A stretch of DNA of 64,000 nt from Marchantia polymorpha subsp. ruderalis (Eukaryota; Streptophyta; Marchantiopsida; Marchantiales; Marchantiaceae), in NCBI GenBank assembly GCA_037833965.1, contig AP031352.1, positions 12,380,501-12,444,500 of the forward strand, written 5' to 3'. The position numbers were made by a program, and so were the translations under genes. The notes beneath the pieces are model-generated. The model saw only the letters and a program-made list of their open reading frames with translations. It did no database searches and was not told the origin of the DNA. Within the stretch, counting starts at the first letter, position 1. Each line of letters begins with the position of its first letter. Shown one piece after another: positions 24,851 through 38,997 of the stretch.

Positions 24851-27800
24851 GTTTGTGGGAGATCTTATCGTCATCGCAATATTCATCTTCTGATAAAACT
24901 TGTCATCTAATGGTAACTACAAAGATACTGAGTGACCAGGAAACCCTTCAATTGTTACGAGACGAGCTGGTGAAGTGTACACTACAAAGCGTGTTCATTC
25001 TTCGTTTTTCAAGGGAGCGAATTGTCCATATAAATGAATGTACATGATTAACGGTACATGTTTTTATCTTTTCCTCTTGCACGTATTCAGTTGACGACGC
25101 GTGCACGACAAAAGAGATTACTCGGACGTACATCAGCATAAATCAGTTTCAAGGAGGGAAGGAAGCTGAAGAATCCAGAGATAACTGAAATACTTGTTCA
25201 ATACTTCATTTTCCTTCTGAAGTGCGCAAAATAGTGAAACTATTACTCAGGATATTTGACCAAAGACGGTCAAAGACTGCATAGCGAGGGTGAAAGAAAG
25301 GAAGCTCCAGGGATCGAAATGTGTGATTATGCCACTATGGCGAGATTTAAACTCAAGTACAGAAATAACCTAACCACTTGTACTCATACCAAGCTACGTG
25401 CTTTCTCAACTTTTAATCGATGTGAAGTTTGCAGGGCCTTTCACAGGAATTCGTTAGGTCCACATTAACTTCATGTTTCTTAATTTGGCATACATGTGTA
25501 CAGTTCCAATAAAGCCTTCAATATATAAGCATCTAAAAGAACTAACTGTATGAATCAATGCTTCTCGACACACTAACGTACTTCTAACAACCTAACGTAT
25601 CTATGGCGAGTCTGGTTACTACCACAGCGAATATGTTGTAGTTGGGTTTGCATTTCATCCTGTCTTGATATTGAAAGTATGATTGATCAGATATGAAACA
25701 ACCGATACATGCGAATATACACAAAACGACTGCAAAATTTCCCAGTTCTCACAATTCGAAAATGCATTAATAAACCAACTCTGATGCGAGTTTAATTCGT
25801 TTAGTTTCATGTGAATATTTTTGAATTTGATAAAACTTTCCAAGTTTCAATGTTATAACGCATACTTCTCTTCCACTAGTAATTTTATAACGACATCAAG
25901 AATTTATTACGTCATCGATATCGACTTTCCAGCAAGACACATAATATGCTAATAAGTCAATGTCGCTTCAATAAAGACCTACCTGCATTTTTAAATCCCT
26001 TAAAAATGACAGGCATTTTGAAGATGTGGAACAAGTATAACTCATTGTATCTCTCATATATGTATGTATGTACGTATATACACAATTTGTACTGTTTATA
26101 TTACATCAATACGATTTCCAGCAACATTTTTATATGTGAAGACGGGTTGCTTTCAAAAATTCATTATTCTAAAAAAGTCATATTTCATAATTCATTCATT
26201 ATTCTAAACAAATCATTTTGCATGCATAGAACTGTGTGTCTATTTAATAAATCGTGAATAGAATTAAAATTTATTGAAATAGACTTAATATGTAACTATT
26301 TGTATATGCACGATACTTTTACTGAGAGTTAAGTATTTCACAGCTTCACGCATTTCCTAACATGTATCGAGGTATGTTTGTCTATGTACAATTTTTCATT
26401 TAGCAATCATCCAAAAACGTTTACATATTCCAAATATATTTGAAGTATCATAAGATACTATTATATGGTTTTACAAAAATTAAAAATGATATGTGTGAAC
26501 TTTACTATAATCAACAAATAACTTCTCACTTAAAGTTACTTTCCTATTCATTTGAATGCAATTTGAATCAAAATAATATCTCATCACCAATAATCGGAAC
26601 AAAATAATTATTCATCACTAATGCATGTACCAAAACATAAGTCAACATTGAAAAATAAAACACACAAAATCTACCTCCTTCTTCTGATATATCAAACAAA
26701 AACCAGATCAAATCATGATAAGTATTGACACTATGTTCTTTCATTCCAAATTGATGCATACTAATCTTCTTTGATGTTGGTGTAGATGTTTTTTGCACCT
26801 ACAGATAGAAAATCTCCATGTAGAAAGATCATACATAGCTTAACTAAGAACTTAAATGAAATGTAAAATTGAATGGAAATATTGTCATGTAGCTTTTATG
26901 ATAATTAACGCTTAAAATAAGAATGATATCAAATACGTTATATGCATAATGCTCTTTTACAAAATGTCATTAGATTCTTTTCTGTAAAAATATAAAATTT
27001 TGTATAACAGATAAAAATTATAAATCAAGTAAATGTAAAAGATCAATCAACAACTAATTCAAAAAAATCGTTTAAATTATACCATTCAGTGTCCGTAAAA
27101 AGAAAAGGCTAAAACAAAGAGTGAAGGGAGAGTACCATGAAAGAGTCACTTATGAAACCACCATCTAAGTTATTGAGCAATTCCTACACCCAATATAATT
27201 AAAATATTTAAATAATATAATTTATATTTATATTTTATTATTCCAAATGTGCTAAATTGCAACAATTTGCTGGTTCTAATATGTATGTATGTATGTATGA
27301 TGGTCTATTGTATAAAACAAAATATTTATTTTTAAATGAATTACGTTTAAAAATAAATAAATAAATGGAAAAACATATATACAGTCATATTTAAACATAA
27401 TTTTTGTATTATATAAATAGGGAAATATATTCGTTCCAAATTTATTCATACGAATTTATATAAAAATTCATGCCTACTCAATTTTAATAACATGTCAACA
27501 AAGTTTAAAGTAAACAACACATAATTATTAAATACACATAAGAACAAATCAAATCTTCAAACATGTATCAAAGATAAATAACTCAATGTAAATGTGTATA
27601 TTAGTAAATCTTCTTAGGAATTTTGAATTTCTTTCATATATTTTAAATCATTATAATACATTTAAATCAAAATTATAAGTAAAACACAAATTTTTTAATC
27701 ATTTTTCATTGATTTTCCATAACTAAATTACTTTCATTTTTAATAATTCATTTTATCATGTTTAATGCAATTTTATAATTTACATGTTTTAATTATGTTA

Positions 27801-28621
27801 ATTATTTTGAATAACGTATAATAAATAACATCAAGATTGATCAATAATCCAAAATATTTTGATATAGGGATTAAAAAAAATATTTAAATTATAATTAAAA
27901 TACATGTTTTATGAAATATACAACATACTGATTTATTATTACAAATCTCAATACAGAATTTGATACAATTTTGAACTTTGAAAAAAAATTATTATAGCAA
28001 CCCAACAAAAATTTATTTTTTTAAAATTTTGGTTTTCATGTAAATTGTGTGTAATTATTTTTCTTCATTAAAAACATACACTATACATATTATAAACTCC
28101 AATTATGTAGATTTTAATATCTATACTAATTTTAAAATTCTTACATACTTGGTTGATCGCCAAGCTCATTTTTTTAACATACTTGAATTACATCAAATTT
28201 ATTTATGGAAGTTTTTAAATTAGATTTTCTGATATAAAACATTAGATTCAAATACCAGAAGAATATTAGATCATACATGTCTGAAAAGAAGATTTGAAAA
28301 TAAATGAATCAATCATTAAAAAGCCATAATTATTGCAAAATTATTGATTAAAATTCTCATTTATCTTAAAAAAACAGATTAATAAAAAGTTATATTGTAT
28401 TATTTTTTGTAACCTACCAATTGATGTTTAGTGCAATACTTCATTTAGAAATGTTGTTAAAATATTTAAAAAATGTAAAACTTTTTAACTTATAACGTAC
28501 TCCAACAAAAAAAGTTTGAATTTCAGTGAGTATAAATTACTATAATTTTAGATATTTATTATTAAACTGGAGTTTAAAATCAACTTACATCATATATATT
28601 GAACTATTGAGAAAACATGAG
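24851..28621. other. AT-rich gene-free DNA
   Basis: Strongly AT-rich from about 25.5 kb with ATGT microsatellite runs near 26058-26080 and 27281-27299. No coding motifs seen on either strand. Confidence 0.5.
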
Positions 28622-29126
28622 AAATTTGCTTGATGTTACCACATTAGAATGCTTACTGCTTGATGGGACCCAATACGTTCCATTTTACGTGATGGGACCT
28701 TCAGTTATGTCCTTGTAACTGATTTGTTTCCAATTCAATGAAAAAAAATATTTCTTCCCGAATTTAAGTTAATCAGATTTTCCATGGCTCCCAATCTACA
28801 TCGTGGAAGAGCCCAATTTCTTAAGTCCCATAATGATTTTACAGTTATAATGTATAGGCATAATCTACTTACTCCTTACTTATTTTTCCAAATCTCTTGG
28901 TCAAAATCATGTCAGTTGCGTATTTTGGTCCGTAATAAGCATTTCACTTTTCAACAAAGAGCTTCACTGTTTTTCCTAGCCCGGTTTGAAAGCAATTACA
29001 AGAACTCGCAGTATAACATCGGTGACGGTGGATTGAATTGCCGTCGGAAGGGTCCCATAGGGTAAAATTGAACTTATTGGGTCCCATCAAGCAGTCAACG
29101 TTCTGATGGGTTCCATCAAGCAATTT
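28622..29126. mobile_element. Fold-back / MITE-like element with ~85-bp terminal inverted repeats
   Basis: The left end (aatttgcttgatg, then actgcttgatgggacccaat) is mirrored by the right end, whose reverse complement reads aattgcttgatggaacccat and then actgcttgatgggacccaat. Repeated tgatgggacc motifs occur within each arm. The ~505-bp element stands out by its higher GC within AT-rich DNA. The 93-codon frame inside it has no recognisable domain. No target-site duplication was clear. Confidence 0.75.
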
Positions 29127-32100
29127 TTTCAAAAAACATTTATATCAAAGTGATTGATTGTGAAACGTTTTGAACATTTGTGACCATGATTTGTATTGAC
29201 TTTTTGAAAAATATTTTATACGAGATAATTAATGAACATGTTAAAAAATATACCATAATGTAGTGGAAAAAATATTCTTCATATAATGAAATTTCCAAAA
29301 TTTTTGAAAAATAAAAATATAACCTAAATTAAATAATATCAAAAATACGTCATCATTTGTTATACAATTTTTTATTAAAAATTTAGTCTTAAATAAATAT
29401 AGAACTTTGATCATGAAATTATCAAACTCATTTTACTCTATGATTTATTATACATTAATTCCAAATTATTCATCAATTCATCCTCTGAAATCATAATCAT
29501 CATTAAATCATAAAAGTAAACAAAATCAATGAATCATACTCTTTGAGATTTAGTTTTACAAACTTCATATATTTTTTCACAAAAATTAAATTAAATTAAA
29601 ATATTTTCATGACAAATTTTAACGTATATTCGATTTTTTGCATAAAATTTTTTTTAACTGATATTTAATTTGATCGTAGAAAATAATTTTTCTAAAAAAT
29701 ATTCAAAAGGCATAAATTCACAATAATTTCATATGTTACAAAAAATTTATAAGATATCTTGATAAATATCAATCAAACACATTTTTACTTTATTCAAACA
29801 TGATGTGACATTTATTACTTTTCATACGATTCAAGATATGCATGCAGTTTCAGAATTTTAAACAAATTTATACAACATTCATTTAAAAAAAATCACAGTT
29901 TCTATATAATTAAATGTTCTTACATATTTCAGCTTGCGAACACAAATAAATTTACTAATTTGTCAGATTCACAAGGATGAACATCATGAAGTTAAATAAT
30001 TATTCATGTTACAATCACTTTCAGCTCATGCAATTTTGATGTAACAATGTGTGATTCTATGGATAGCATTGTAGAGAAGATTCATTATGCATGCTTGTTC
30101 TATTATCATTTCGCATAAAATTGCATACAATTAAGATTGGAAATTTTTGGTACAGCTTGTGCAACCTTTAGTTTATATTTCCTGCAATTTGACATTATAA
30201 AACTTGTAAAATAAATGAATTAAATTGAAAAATGAAATCATTCTGATATATGCATTCATAAAAAACACCACAACATTACGTCACACATTGTAAATGTGTT
30301 TTGTCAATGATAAGAATTAGTTTATCTTATTATATGTTCATCACAAATACATGGATTGTTATCTTTCACTTCATATAATCATTTGAACACATATGCTCAT
30401 AGATATATTCATGCAATTGATATTTCCAAACTAAATTTAATATTTTGATATTCATTTCATCTTCTCCAATTTTTTCATTAGTTGTTGCATTTATATTGGT
30501 TGTTTGAATATAATTCAATTTAAACTACTTTAGTTGAATAGTTTAAATAAATGTTGAATAATACAATCAAATTTTATAACCATGCAAGATGTAATTTGTG
30601 AAGGAAGTACAAAATAGATGTAATTTGAACCTAGACGTATACTTTTTGTTTAACACGTTATAAATTGTGTATGTTTTGCAAATGAACCCACTCAAAGTTA
30701 ATCATGCTCATTGTAAAATTTGTGCATAGTCAAATATGAAGACTTTGCTATTCATTTAACAAATTATCATTTTTAAAAAGTAACAAACATCCTTTTAATA
30801 TTTTTCTTTGTATAAGATGATAGGTTCACATGATGCATTATCCCCAACAATTCATCATAATCTTATCATAAATAAACTTATAAAATCATATAAATAGATG
30901 TCAATTAATATAATTTTAATGAAGATTGTGAGATATAAACAGATCAATTCTATTGCATGCATGTTGTGATCATTATTTTTTCACATTGTTAGATTTTGTT
31001 AAGTATACTCTTTGTGTGCATACCAAACTATACATTATAAGTGAAATCAACAAGTCAAATGTTAAACAATTCAAATCTTGCATGTTCTTTGAAGTCTTGT
31101 ACTTTTCACTGTTGCTATTATGCATCATATTCATTTTATTTTTTTATTATGCATCATTTTAGCCAACCATAGTAATCTGATTTATTCCGATTTATTTCGA
31201 TTTTAAGAATTCTTATATTTGTTGGCTAATTTTTCTACTATATGTCTAAATTAGAAAATAGAAAATGAAAGATTATGACATTCATGAAAAGTTGTAAGAG
31301 AATCAATATTAATTAATCGCAAGACTTAACTTTGCCATGATCTTATTATTTATAGAATCTTTAGATTAAACTCCAATTATAAATATTATGGTATAATATA
31401 CAGACTTATAAATAATATACGTACTGAAGATTGAATTTAAATAAAATATGTTTATCTAATAATGATTGTGAAACATTATTTCTTGCATGGACTTTTCTTC
31501 AAAAAATAATTTTATTTATAAATTTTTTTATTGTAATTATGAAGATAATAACTTGGAAAATTATATTCATAAGTTAAATCATTTCAATATCATGACACTA
31601 TCAGATTTTACAATCTATTTTACAACAATCTTTTCTAATTTATATTAAGACTTTGGCAACTTACAACATTTTTTCTTTTGATTTGTGCTCAAAAAACTCA
31701 TGGACTGTTTGTTGAAATTTATATTAATAATCTAGCATATTAGCAAAAATTAATGGTTTTTGATTCAAATTAAAAGCTAATTAATATATTTTTTCATATA
31801 ATAATTATTTCATAACATGTCAGACAATTGAAAATAAAATTTATGTGTTTGTAAAAGGTACATATTTTTTGCAAAGCCAAAAATTGAATGATTTTTACGT
31901 TCTAATCTAGTTGAGCATCTATTGTCTAGAGTTATGAAAAAAATAAATAATGTATATAAATATTTTTCTTGTCAATAATTCCCTTTCATCTTTATGTGAT
32001 GATGTGTGTTGAAATTTGTTGTATCATGTTTTTTAATGAAGTAGTTGTTATAACAAAAATTTTTGTTTTGATAATATTTTGAAAAATCATCATAATTTAT

Positions 32101-32874
32101 TTTACTTAAATGATATTCAGAGATTTGTTTTTAAGAAAAACCTAAATCATTTATATTGATGTTCAATGATACTAACTCATCGAACACAATATTTCACCTA
32201 GAAATCAATTTACATATGAGTAAATATCAAAATTAATTTTATTTTGCATCACTTGTATATGATATAAATTTACATATTAATAAATGAAAATTTATTTAGA
32301 TGTATTTTAATTGGATAAATAGATATGTGCAGTACATTCAAAACAATCAGGTAGCAATTTTTACTTCAATTCAAACAACTTCAATTGCTTTTTACTAGAA
32401 AAATTATGTAGATGTATTCATAGTTTTTTTCTAAAACTGGTCGATTAGTTTATTCCAATAAGAAGCTTATTCACTGCAGACTTGTGTGAACATGTTTGTG
32501 AAATGAAAAGTAATTCATAATTATTGATAAAAAAATAAGTTTAATAAAATTACATTTTTTTCAATTTACTGTTTTATAAACCTTTCCATGTTGTTTCTAA
32601 TGCCGTCAAATAACACCCAAAAAACATATTTTGATAATAGATAAGCCAGCAACATTTGAGGTTGTAAAAGAGTCCAAAAATGTCAACTGAATTCAACTGT
32701 ACTTTTTGTGGATTCCATCCAATTCTGTGCATTTCACATTTCTTTTGTACAATAATAACCTTGGTGTAGAATCCTGTTACATTTAGCTATGAGACTCTAA
32801 GATTATCTACTTCTCAAGTCCACTTGGATCTCTGTAGATACTAATTACCTCCATATTATTGTGAACAAGTCAGA
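29127..32874. other. AT-rich gene-free DNA
   Basis: Nothing recognisable; very AT-rich with only short random open frames. Confidence 0.5.
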
Positions 32875-34090
32875 ATGAGTTTGTTGTCTTTATTATTCAT
32901 ACTTTTCATGACAATCACCGATCATAGAAGATACTCTCTTGTGATTCCAACTCGAGTTGAAATAGTCAGCTCTAGACCGACCGGTAGTCAGAAACTTAAC
33001 GATGGAGGAGAAGATAAAGGAAATTCAAAACTACAAAAACTTGTAGTTGTTCAAGCAGGAATTGGTAGATAATCTTGTGCCTTTCATGGAAGCAACACTC
33101 GTAGAGCACGCAGAAAGAGACCAACATTGTGGTCCAATGATTTCGACAAAAACTCCAACGTCCATGAGAAGGAAAGGGAGGTGCGCGATTTGGATGATAA
33201 TTTGAACCATAACTTTGATCTTGGCATGAATGATGTGGTATACGATGAGCCCAAACCAGATTTGACCAACTCTCATCAGCGGTATTTAAACGAGCTTTGA
33301 TTGAATCAGAATAATGTAGACAAACAAACATGGTATATCAAACACATGTTGGCAAAAGTTGGAGTTGTTCTTCCTTTGCCAGGCAATCAGCTTGGAAAAA
33401 TGACTTCAAAAGTATCAATTTTTGTGGAAGTACCAAGTAGGGTTTGACAAGCATGGCTAAAAATCACTTGTTCATTCCAGGAAGGCGTCACAAAACGTTG
33501 GGGCTACGCCTCGACATTTTGACTTGAGCATTCTTGAATTCTCGGGAGGTTCTTAAAACTGTTTTTCAAGGTTTGACAGTCAAACAACTTCACTACCATT
33601 GCTGAGTACTTTTGAGTATCGACTTTGCCATGACTTGCATAGACAAATGAAACATGAATTTAGGACTTATAAAATTTAACTTCAACTTGTGCCCATCCCC
33701 AATAACTTTAAGAATTCCTCCTCCAACTCAACACCAGTAGGTTCCTTGACGACAATTGCATGAATTGGTTCCTCATCATCTTCTGATGAGTTAGCATCAT
33801 AGAAAGCATGCTCATCTGAGTCATTGTACTCAACGTCTTGATCAAGATTTACGCTGTCACCATCATTTGTGTTTCCATCATACTCAAGGGCATTCACAGC
33901 TTGGAATAATGATGGCAACTTGAAGTTCTGAGGCTTATGATGATACAATTCCTCTAGCTGTAAACAATCAAAGTTCTCCCAAGACTTGGCCAAAGTCTTT
34001 GTGGTGTACAGTTTTTTTTCAATTTTTGCATAAAGAAGTAAATTTAAAGCATATTGGCTGCAAAACGTATACATATAAATTCGTAGTCGT
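32875..34090. other. Less AT-rich island with unrecognised decayed coding sequence
   Basis: A 130-codon frame on minus (34074-33682) has an acidic C-terminal half containing SEDDEEPIHAIVV and LEEEFLKLLGM, which looks like real, once-selected protein. On plus, 33090-33300 reads as an acidic frame (EKEREVRDLDDNLN, then DVVYDEPKP) that then runs into stops. I do not recognise either family. The neighbourhood (repeat-family pseudogenes at 34-38.5 kb) suggests transposon remains. Confidence 0.35.
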
Positions 34091-34141
34091 AGAAGTTAGT
34101 AGATCTAATGGAAATTAGGTAACCAGTAGAAGGAAGATGAA

Positions 34142-36770
34142 ATTCGCCTTTGGCCGAAGATCTTTGGATCTTCGGCGCAGACATCTTTGGCGATGTAATA
34201 GCTGGGTCTTTGGCAAAGATGACTTGTCACAAGTTGAATTTGCGAGAGGCCGGACAAGAACTTCACGCATTGCAAGTGCCAATTTGCGTGCGTGTGAATA
34301 CCGTTAGAACGTCGAGGATAAGGGCACGAAGTAGGCACTTCGGGCTGACATTGTGCGAGAGAAAGATTTGCAATCATATGCATCGAGGAATACACGGTAG
34401 GAGACATGATGCGACCTAACAAAGCCGCTGTACCAAAACATGTTCCGCTCAGGATGCCCAATGTCGAATTGCTAAAGTATCGTCGAGAGTTAATCGAGAC
34501 GAGCCTGGATTTTTTGATATGGGGGTGGAAATGCATGTCGTTGACAATCTGCAAGGAGATGATGAACAACAATCGGCTCGAGGGCATCGATCTCCGAGGC
34601 AATCCGATGCTTTGGACGCTCGAACATTGGACGAGAGTCTTAGGACCATGCGCGAGCAAGGACGGCGACTATATATTTGAGAAGGAGAGTGTGAAGGTGA
34701 CGTGAGCTGAAGAGTTTACATTCGCGCCACTCTTCAAGAACTCGCGATCAAGCGTGAATAGATGGCGAACAATGAAGTATTGCGACACGAAGAGGCGTGC
34801 GGTGGCGACAATAGTGATATCTTACGGCCGCAACACACGACATACTTCATAGCATGGCGAGTAGGATTCATTGAACACGCATTGCGAGGGGAAGCAATTC
34901 ACAGGGCAAAGATCTTCTACGATTTAGTTTGGATCAATGTTAAAACTAGATGGAAGGGAGTTTCTATCAATCACATGACACACTTCCTGGTAAACTTCTA
35001 TCGCGGAATAGAGTTACTAACAAAGAATGAGGAGAAGCGATTTCTCAAGGAGTGAGAGGTCTTGACGCTGGATTCGGATGAAGACACTGAGGAGTAAGAC
35101 GGCATTCAAGCCTAAGAGATTCCCCAAAGAATAGCACAAGGATCGGTTCAGGTGGATGTAGTTATAGTGGAAGAAGAATCTGATAGGCGACCGGCGAAGA
35201 GGCAGAAGGTAGCTGAAGCTGGCGACGAAGCTTGAAGACCGGAAGCATGTATGACCGGGACACATGTAACGCGGTTGCGAACGCCAAAGAGACGCGCTAG
35301 ATCAAAGAAGAAAGCAAACCGCAAGGTGGTAGTGTTTGAGTTTTCAGAGGGTAGTGTAGTCATGACCAAGGGTACGACATCTACAATGGATGAAGATACA
35401 AGGGAAGAGTTGAATCTTCGGATTGGAGGGGTATGACCTTCAGGAGTACAAAATGAGATTCTGATAGAGGAAGAAGTGGAACCTTCGGAAGAGAGTACGT
35501 CAACGACAAGTCAAGGTCTTCTGCCTTTGGAGAAAAAGCAGCCATCTTCGGAGAAGAATGAAATTTCGGAGAAGGAAGGCGTTCCACAGCCGAAGACGAG
35601 CGAGGAGCAGACGAAGGAGCTTACTCTGAGCAGAGAGATACTGGAACATGTAGTAGCCTAGATTGATGGGACGGTGGTAGAATTCCTTGAGGTTTTCTCG
35701 CCTCAAGCAACTGAGGAAGTGGTCAGACCCGAAGTGATATTTCCAAACTTCATACATGATAGCGTTTATCTCTTGCTGAAGTACTTGGATGGGAAGCGGG
35801 AGAAGTACACGGTCTCGAAGGAGGCAGGATTCTATGTAGAGTTGGTAAAGAATAGGACTTGCATTAAGCAAGCAGCGACAGTGAAGACAACCGAAGAGAC
35901 GAAGAGAAAGTGTGCGAAAGCAACTACAAAGGCAACAGAAAGAGTTGCGAGCTTGACGTCTGAGTGCGCAACTATGACGATTACTTTGCAGGAGCGTGAA
36001 GAACACATTCGGGCGAAGGAAATCGAGTGTGAAGTCCTTCGGTTGAACCTGATCAAGGAGAAGGAATTTAGGATCGAAGAAAAGATGAGAACCGAAGACC
36101 TTGGGCGAGAGATTGCAGTGATGAAGACCGAGAGAATGGAACTACGGGAAGGATCGTGGCGCGTACAGAAGCGTATAATGAGAAATTGCAACGCGCGAAT
36201 GAGCTTATGGCGAATTTGGCAGAGCAGATGAAGCAGCATGAAGTCGAATTAGCTGATTGGACAAAGAGATTGACGGATTGTGAATCGGTCAAGTCTTTGG
36301 AGGTCGAATGTAGATTAAAGTTGGGTGCATATTGCGATCGGTTGCAGAGTTAGTTGAAGACGATTATGGAGCAGTTAGAAATGTCGCGGACCAGAGCAGA
36401 AGCGGCGGAAGTGGCGTTTCGTTAGTTGAAGGAGTAAACGACCTATAGTTTGTGTCTGCGGGTGGAGAAGTGTCTGCTCGGTTTTGTTATGTGAGAAGTT
36501 CAAACGTTGAAGTGGCTGAATTGGATTCACTAGAACGGCGATTGATGAGCATGAAGACAAAGGGAGCCGCAAAACATAAGCTGTTAGTTATATTAGTCAA
36601 TTCTTTCTCTTCCGGATTAGAGTAGGCGTGTGAGAACTTAGAGATATAGATTTTAGGCGTGTTGCGTAAAATAAGAGCAGATGGAAGCTCAGAGTACGCT
36701 GTAACCGCTCCGTCGGATGGCACTGCGCTTGAGAGTAGTTCGACTCGGACGGTTGAGATGTGTAGTGGTT
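34142..36770 (+). pseudogene. Degenerate repeat-family gene with long coiled coil
   Basis: A once-continuous coding region is visible across three frames. Frame 2 (34406-34705) gives DLRGNPMLWTLEHWTRVLGP ... FEKESVKVT, then a stop and AEEFTFAPLFKNSRSS. A shift near 34790 leads to frame 1 (RGEAIHRAKIFYDLVW, HFLVNFYRGIELLT, then Lys/Arg- and Glu/Ser/Thr-rich linkers). From about 35850 a heptad-rich coiled coil follows (KEKEFRIEEKMRTEDLGREI), and a shift near 36150 leads to frame 3 (ELADWTKRLTDCES ... SLERRLMSMKTKG). At least six in-frame stops break it. I recall this architecture from numerous predicted proteins of Marchantia; it behaves as a dispersed repeat and may derive from a retroelement gag/mobile domain. 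No polymerase or integrase is seen, and function is unknown. Confidence 0.6.
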
Positions 36771-37700
36771 CATAGTGAATAAAGAGATTGGGGGCTTTCC
36801 TTTGGGGGCTTTTCTGTCAATTATTTCGTCTTGGATGTCAACTCGTGTCTATCGTCTATGCGATTGTGAGCTTGTGTGTTTTGTCACCGTGCATGGTGCG
36901 CTTCAGTTTGTCAAAGCTACCGCATTCGAAGTTGTGAGTGTTCGATTCAGATTTTCCGAGTGTGCCTGGGGCTATTCAAGACTTAAGCAAGTTCGAGTCT
37001 GGGTATTAAGGTTAGTAGGCCGAGAATGTGCAATTTTGGGAATTTTTCCCCTGAATTCTGAGTATGGGGTCGAATGCGATTTTCGCAGGCTTTGATTAGA
37101 CAAGTTTCAGGTTGTGTGGGTGATTATAATCTGATCTTCGGACCTTTGACCGTAATTGAGCAGTATCTTATGAGATTGACATGTGCATGAGAAGTAAAAC
37201 TCCTGAATAGAATGTTAACTAGTGATAATTCTTGACTCTTCGGTGTTGCTTCTGTCTATGTGAGAACAAATCTTTACCATTATGCTCCATTTTGGTAATT
37301 GTTGGTTATCAAAGTCTTGCTCCGAATGAGAGCATCAATTGTTTTGATACATAGCATATTACTAAGCTTGGTCTTCATACTATTGTGCAAAGAAAAACCT
37401 TGCTCGGCAATGACACTATTGAGGACGATGACAAGACAGAGATACACAAATTTAAGCATGTAGCCTAGCCCCAGCCCATGCTCATCATGAATGTCCCTTC
37501 AGACAGAAAGGAACTCTCCATGCGGATCCTTGATTGCTAACCATAGCAAGTGGTTCATCCTCATTGACTTGAGACTATACGGACGGGTCAATTGGGAACA
37601 ACTGCTCTCTCTTTTTTCAGTTGCAAAAATGACTCAACAATTTTATAATATGTACATTGCGTAGTGCACAAGAATGTTTGGGTTTAAGGCACCAATGCAA
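36771..37700. other. Spacer downstream of the coiled-coil pseudogene
   Basis: A 106-codon open frame at 36775-37095 (+) starts with a TTTGGGGGCTTT-rich stretch and has no recognised motif; it probably belongs to the 3' part of the same repeat. Nothing else seen. Confidence 0.35.
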
Positions 37701-37739
37701 TAAACCCTATAGTTCTTTGCAACTTTGCGCCCAATCCAT

Positions 37740-38530
37740 TGTGCCTACCAATCACAGTGCAATCACTACTAGTGCAGATTGCCGCCATTTTTGATATTGG
37801 GACGTCAATGGCATCTAACAACGCGCACAGCATGTGGTACATTACTTCTGCTGATTTGTCGCTTAAACTTACCTACTTAATACGGTTCTCATCACAACAT
37901 GGTCAAGGATTAATCAATACTATCAGGTGCATTCTAGCGGAGACAATTTTTTGCAAATTTTTTCTAAATGAGGAGAAGTCACCTGAGAAATATCAAGCAG
38001 TGATCCTAGTTGCCGATGTCGTTGGAATTGTCCAGTAGGTCAGAATAGAAAGTACTAGAAGCTACACTGACCAGCTGTGCTGTTAGAAGGCCTTTGTTGA
38101 TCACCGAGAGAAACGACCAGAAGTAGCGAATCTGGTTGTACTTCCGATTAATGCATGGATGTCCCAGCCAAGCAAGATACTTACGATGGCACACTGATGA
38201 AAATATATTGTTCCGGCCTTCAGAAGTCTTGGAAGCTAGCAATCTTGAATTAAAGGATCATCCACATGATGTGTTGCATGCATTGGGAGATTCTGTTCAT
38301 CCACCCCAACAGCAGAGTCCATTTTGAAATGGGTAAATTCTCTAAGACAACTGGCAGCGCTAGAGAAAACGCGATGTGCAAAACTTTATTTGTTGCCGCT
38401 TGTGAATGGGACACAAATATTGCTCTGCTCTTTTGAAATCCTTGCCGCTGCTTCACTTTTGACGCGGTTGCCTTATGCTTTGTTGATGAAGAATGGTTGC
38501 TGACATAGCATACATAAGAAAACATCAGTT
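37740..38530 (-). pseudogene. ZBED/hAT-type transposase fossil
   Basis: On minus, 38480-38350 reads KHKATASKVKQ then QRQGFQKSRAIFVSHSQAAT and KVLHIAFSLAL, matching the region after the BED zinc finger in ZBED5/GTF2IRD2-like domesticated or active hAT transposases (motif: basic stretch, FxxxxxxF, ASxxIAxxLA). Further along, about 38040-37980, LDNSNDIGN-stop-DHCLIFLR resembles the catalytic 'LDESTDVxDTAQLxxFIRG' block, with the first Asp kept (LDN). Stops and frameshifts separate the blocks. No C-terminal dimerisation domain was found. Boundaries are approximate. Confidence 0.5.
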
Positions 38531-38896
38531 CACATCCTTGTCAAAACCCCCATACACTGTAGTATACGCTTTGCAATTATAGAAGTATTAGAAAATTCAA
38601 AAACATATCTATACTCACTTGCATCTTTGCAGACACCGCCAATCTTGAAGTCAAAGTTATTGGCGGCTTGTGCTTATGTGCAAATGGAGCAGCTTATCAT
38701 GGCATTCACACCTTCTTTCTTGCCTACCATTGTAGCCCATACATACTTCTACATCTAACTTTGCACTATCAAATCTAAGGCAGCATACTTCTTTTTCTTC
38801 TTACTGGCATTAAATGCTGTGGTTGTAATGCCATTTCTTGTCTGTCTGCTTGGCTTCTGGTCTGCAAATAGAGTCAAGAAACTATGGTAGCTTATA

Positions 38897-38997
38897 CTAT
38901 GTAAATTTTAAAGCTTGAGCTTAAAAATATGATACATTGATATTAACTATGTAAATTTTAAAGCTTCAAGCTTAAAAATATGATACATTGATATTAA
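38897..38997. repeat. ~50-bp tandem duplication
   Basis: The unit ctatgtaaattttaaagctt ... tgatacattgatattaa occurs twice head to tail (38897-38946 and 38947-38997), differing by gagc versus caagc in the middle. Near-identity suggests a recent event. Confidence 0.9.
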
